From an uncultured Clostridia bacterium (lineage in GTDB: Bacteria; Bacillota; Clostridia; TANB77; CAG-508), in contig CALYAM010000002.1 of NCBI GenBank assembly GCA_944393565.1, positions 62,001 through 126,000 of the forward strand: a DNA stretch of 64,000 bases, read 5' to 3'. Both the position numbers and the translations under genes were made by a program. Shown in pieces: positions 62,045-64,000 of this stretch; position 1 is the first letter of the stretch, and each line of letters starts with the position of its first letter. The notes below the pieces were generated by a model. The model searched no databases. It was not told where the DNA came from and was given only the letters and a program-made list of their open reading frames with translations.

Positions 62045-63325
62045 TTAATCAGAATTTTTCAAAAAATATACTGTATTTATTTGTATTTTATTTGCAATAT
62101 CTACAATTTCTTTTTTTGTTAATTCTTGAATTTTATTTTTATACTCTTCAAGGCTTGTATTTAAGCCAGATAGCTCTTGTCCCATATAATAAGTAATTTG
62201 AGTATCTTGCTCTTCTTCTACTGAATTTATCCCATTTATCATATATTTTTTTGCATTTTCTATATCTTCATCTGTAAAATTACCTTGCTTCATATCATCT
62301 AACTGTTTATATATTATGTTTAGAGCTTTTTCATAGTTTTTTATTTCTATTCCGCATTTAATAAAAATATTATTTTTTTGCCTAATATAACTAGATCTTG
62401 CAGAATATGCTAAGCTTGCCTTTTCTCTTACGTTTTGAAATAATTTTGATGTTGCACTTTCTCCTAAAATTATGTTATATATGCTTGCTGCAAATCTCAT
62501 ATCCTTTTTGTTCTCTAAAATATCCAAACCCAAAATTAATTTTCCCTGAATAATATCAAGTATTTCTTCTTTTCGTTTTTCCTTTACTTCTTTTTTCTTT
62601 TCTGTTTGCTCATTATTGATTATATATTGTGGTTCTCGTGCATTTAATTTTTTTAAGCATAAATTATTTGTTACAAGGTCTGTTACTTTTTCTTCATCCA
62701 CATCTCCTGATACAAAAATATCAATTTTAGCATCATTCACTAATTTTATATAATACTCATATAGTTTTTTACTTGTTATTTTATCTAAATCCTCTTCTTG
62801 TCCGTATTTATATAGTCCATATGGTTCATCAGCATACATTTCTTGTATACATTTCTCTTGAGCATACTGCTCGCGGTTATCTATTTTTGCTCTTATTTTC
62901 TTTCTAATATTTTCTTTTTCACTTTGAACATATTTATCTACAAAAACATCATTTTCAAGTAAAGGGTTAAAAACAATATCTAATATCAAATTTATCTTCT
63001 CTTCTAATTTATTTTCATTTGTAGGTAGAAATAAATCATTTATATATTCTATATAAAATTTTATAACATGGTTATCACCTATTTTCTCTATACCACAATC
63101 AAATGTTGCACCATACATCATATCCAATTTTTTATTAATATCTTCTTGTGTTTTTAAATTTTTCGTTCCTCTTCTTAAAACTGCTGGAATTATACAATCC
63201 ATTGTTACTGTTTCTTTCTTTAAAGGAATACTTATAAAAATTGCAATAAGGTCTGTTTTAAATTTGTTTGTTTTTATTTGGTGTAAGGTTATCCCTTTTT
63301 TTACTTCAATACTTTCCGTTCTCAT
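62045..63325 (-). CDS. ymfF: M16-family protein without zinc motif (YmfF-like)
   Basis: A 426-residue M16 homologue in which the HxxEH motif is missing from the expected place near residue 50. This is typical of the non-catalytic partner YmfF that pairs with YmfH. The second-domain segment GESATSKLFQNVREKASLAY is well conserved. I chose the ATG at 63325 because GAGGAG lies upstream; the open frame extends further to 63403 without a site. First gene of ymfF-ymfH-lgt. Confidence 0.88.
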   Translation of the reverse strand: MRTESIEVKKGITLHQIKTNKFKTDLIAIFISIPLKKETVTMDCIIPAVLRRGTKNLKTQEDINKKLDMMYGATFDCGIEKIGDNHVIKFYIEYINDLFLPTNENKLEEKINLILDIVFNPLLENDVFVDKYVQSEKENIRKKIRAKIDNREQYAQEKCIQEMYADEPYGLYKYGQEEDLDKITSKKLYEYYIKLVNDAKIDIFVSGDVDEEKVTDLVTNNLCLKKLNAREPQYIINNEQTEKKKEVKEKRKEEILDIIQGKLILGLDILENKKDMRFAASIYNIILGESATSKLFQNVREKASLAYSARSSYIRQKNNIFIKCGIEIKNYEKALNIIYKQLDDMKQGNFTDEDIENAKKYMINGINSVEEEQDTQITYYMGQELSGLNTSLEEYKNKIQELTKKEIVDIANKIQINTVYFLKNSD

Positions 63326-63355
63326 TATTATCTCCTCTTTCTTAATTATATTGTT

Positions 63356-63385
63356 ATTATATATTATTTTATTTGTTTTATTCAA
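63356..63385 (-). promoter_or_regulatory. Promoter of ymfF-ymfH-lgt
   Basis: TTGAAT (63380-63385) and TATAAT (63356-63361) are spaced by 18 bases on the minus strand. I see no gene in 63404-63560. Confidence 0.65.
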
Positions 63386-63560
63386 TACAATTTTGTATTT
63401 CAATAATATGCCTCTTATAAATCTTTATTTTTAATTTTTTCACGTTTATTCAAACTCTTAGAAAAAATGTAGAGATTTATTAACACATAACATTGTGGCT
63501 AGTTTTTTTGCTATCTGCTTTTTTTGGGTATACTAAAATAGTCTTTTATATAAAACTAAA

Positions 63561-63590
63561 AAGACATAAAAGATTTCTCTTTCATGTCCT
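63561..63590 (-). terminator. Terminator of rpsU
   Basis: A 13-bp stem with G-T pairs (63561-63573 with 63578-63590) has a 4-base loop and a T-tract on the minus strand. Confidence 0.8.
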
Positions 63591-63604
63591 ATTATTTATG
63601 CTTT

Positions 63605-63775
63605 TTAAAATTTTCTTTTTCTTGCAGCCTCTGATTTTTTCTTTCTTTTTACACTAGGCTTTTCATAGTGTTCTCTCTTTCTAACCTCTTGTAATACTCC
63701 ATTTCTTGCACATTGTCTTTTAAATCTTTTTAAAGCATCTTCTATATTTCCATTATTTACTTTAACCTCTGACAT
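63605..63775 (-). CDS. rpsU: 30S ribosomal protein S21
   Basis: A 56-residue basic protein with the S21 pattern: an N-terminal acidic half ([12 protein letters not shown]) followed by [20 protein letters not shown] and a basic C-terminus. S21 sits near the 3' end of 16S rRNA and helps initiation. The ATG at 63775 follows GGAGGGG. The promoter is near-consensus. Confidence 0.95.
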   Translation of the reverse strand: MSEVKVNNGNIEDALKRFKRQCARNGVLQEVRKREHYEKPSVKRKKKSEAARKRKF

Positions 63776-63844
63776 TATTTCCCCTCCTTCCGAAGTTTCA
63801 AACCATCTTGTGGGATTATGCATCTTAATATCTTTGACTTTGTT

Positions 63845-63874
63845 ATTATACCTTAAATTGCCTTATATTGTCAA
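63845..63874 (-). promoter_or_regulatory. Promoter of rpsU
   Basis: A perfect TTGACA (63869-63874) and a perfect TATAAT (63845-63850) are spaced by 18 bases on the minus strand. Confidence 0.85.
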
Positions 63875-63949
63875 TACTTATCTGAAAAAATTGGCCTTCT
63901 TAAATTTTCTTAATTTATGTCTAGAGGAGCTATTTGTAATTTGTAATAT

Positions 63950-64000
63950 TTAAAAATCAAATAAATCGCCTAATGGTCTTGCTTCGTTTACCCTTTTTAT
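63950..64000 (-). CDS. C-terminal end of a gene entering from the right edge
   Basis: On the minus strand an open frame comes in from beyond the window and ends at a TAA (63950-63952). The last 16 residues are visible, ending NEARPLGDLFDF. It is too short to assign. The 50-plus bases to the rpsU promoter contain no clear terminator. Confidence 0.5.
   Translation of the reverse strand: MKRVNEARPLGDLFDF

Noticed and set aside
1-64000. CRISPR arrays, insertion sequences and prophage genes
   Set aside because: No regularly spaced repeats, no transposase or phage structural genes and no IS-like terminal repeats were seen.

Overview
The window is low-GC, AT-rich chromosomal DNA. It looks like an uncultured, probably anaerobic and spore-forming, member of the Clostridia. 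The evidence is a four-subunit 2-oxoacid:ferredoxin oxidoreductase, clostridial ferredoxin, WalRK, CwlD, a Spo0E-like protein, the YmfF/YmfH peptidase pair, strong AGGAGG ribosome binding sites and housekeeping sigma promoters.

Layout: 1-2523 holds a truncated gene with an operator, a pilin-like surface protein and cca (minus strand). 2646-5715 is the porCDAB operon (plus). 5910-11011 carries a ferredoxin, the lepB-holB-ricT unit and walRK (minus). 11257-13635 is a secreted LRR/Big_2/dockerin protein. 13772-21895 is one very large cyclic beta-1,2-glucan synthase gene. 22046-29653 has a small basic protein, a CmpB-type membrane protein / degenerate-receiver GGDEF / cwlD unit, an anchored repeat protein and a thioester-type adhesin. 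30016-31174 has tRNA-Gly and tRNA-Cys and a compositionally foreign 141-residue gene. 31597-35758 has an M23 peptidase with the same dockerin-like module, a penicillin-binding carboxypeptidase and a CAP protein. 35915-59499 is a Gram-positive type IV secretion locus: four VirB2-like pilins, a VirB3/PrgI protein, a split VirB4, five VirB6-like proteins, two VirB8-like proteins and wall-hydrolase-like domains, with no relaxase, coupling protein or integrase inside the locus. 59609-63775 has a Spo0E-like gene, lgt, ymfH, ymfF and rpsU.

The most striking observation is translational. Three families look broken because each gene is split between two reading frames: cwlD, the M16 peptidase ymfH and two VirB6-like genes. 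Five frame changes are needed to join the halves (two lie in cwlD). Each is a +1 step, and each falls exactly on an in-frame CGG codon, read as C-GGN. In my by-eye scan of every other gene here, more than a hundred CGG trinucleotides lie out of frame and none lies in frame. An intact VirB6 paralogue inside the window has one glycine codon (GGT) where the split gene has CGGT. I infer that CGG is not a normal arginine codon in this organism and that the ribosome makes a codon-triggered +1 shift, or reads CGGN as four bases, probably inserting glycine. I know of no description of such a system in bacteria. No arginine tRNA gene lies in the window, so the decoding machinery itself cannot be examined here.
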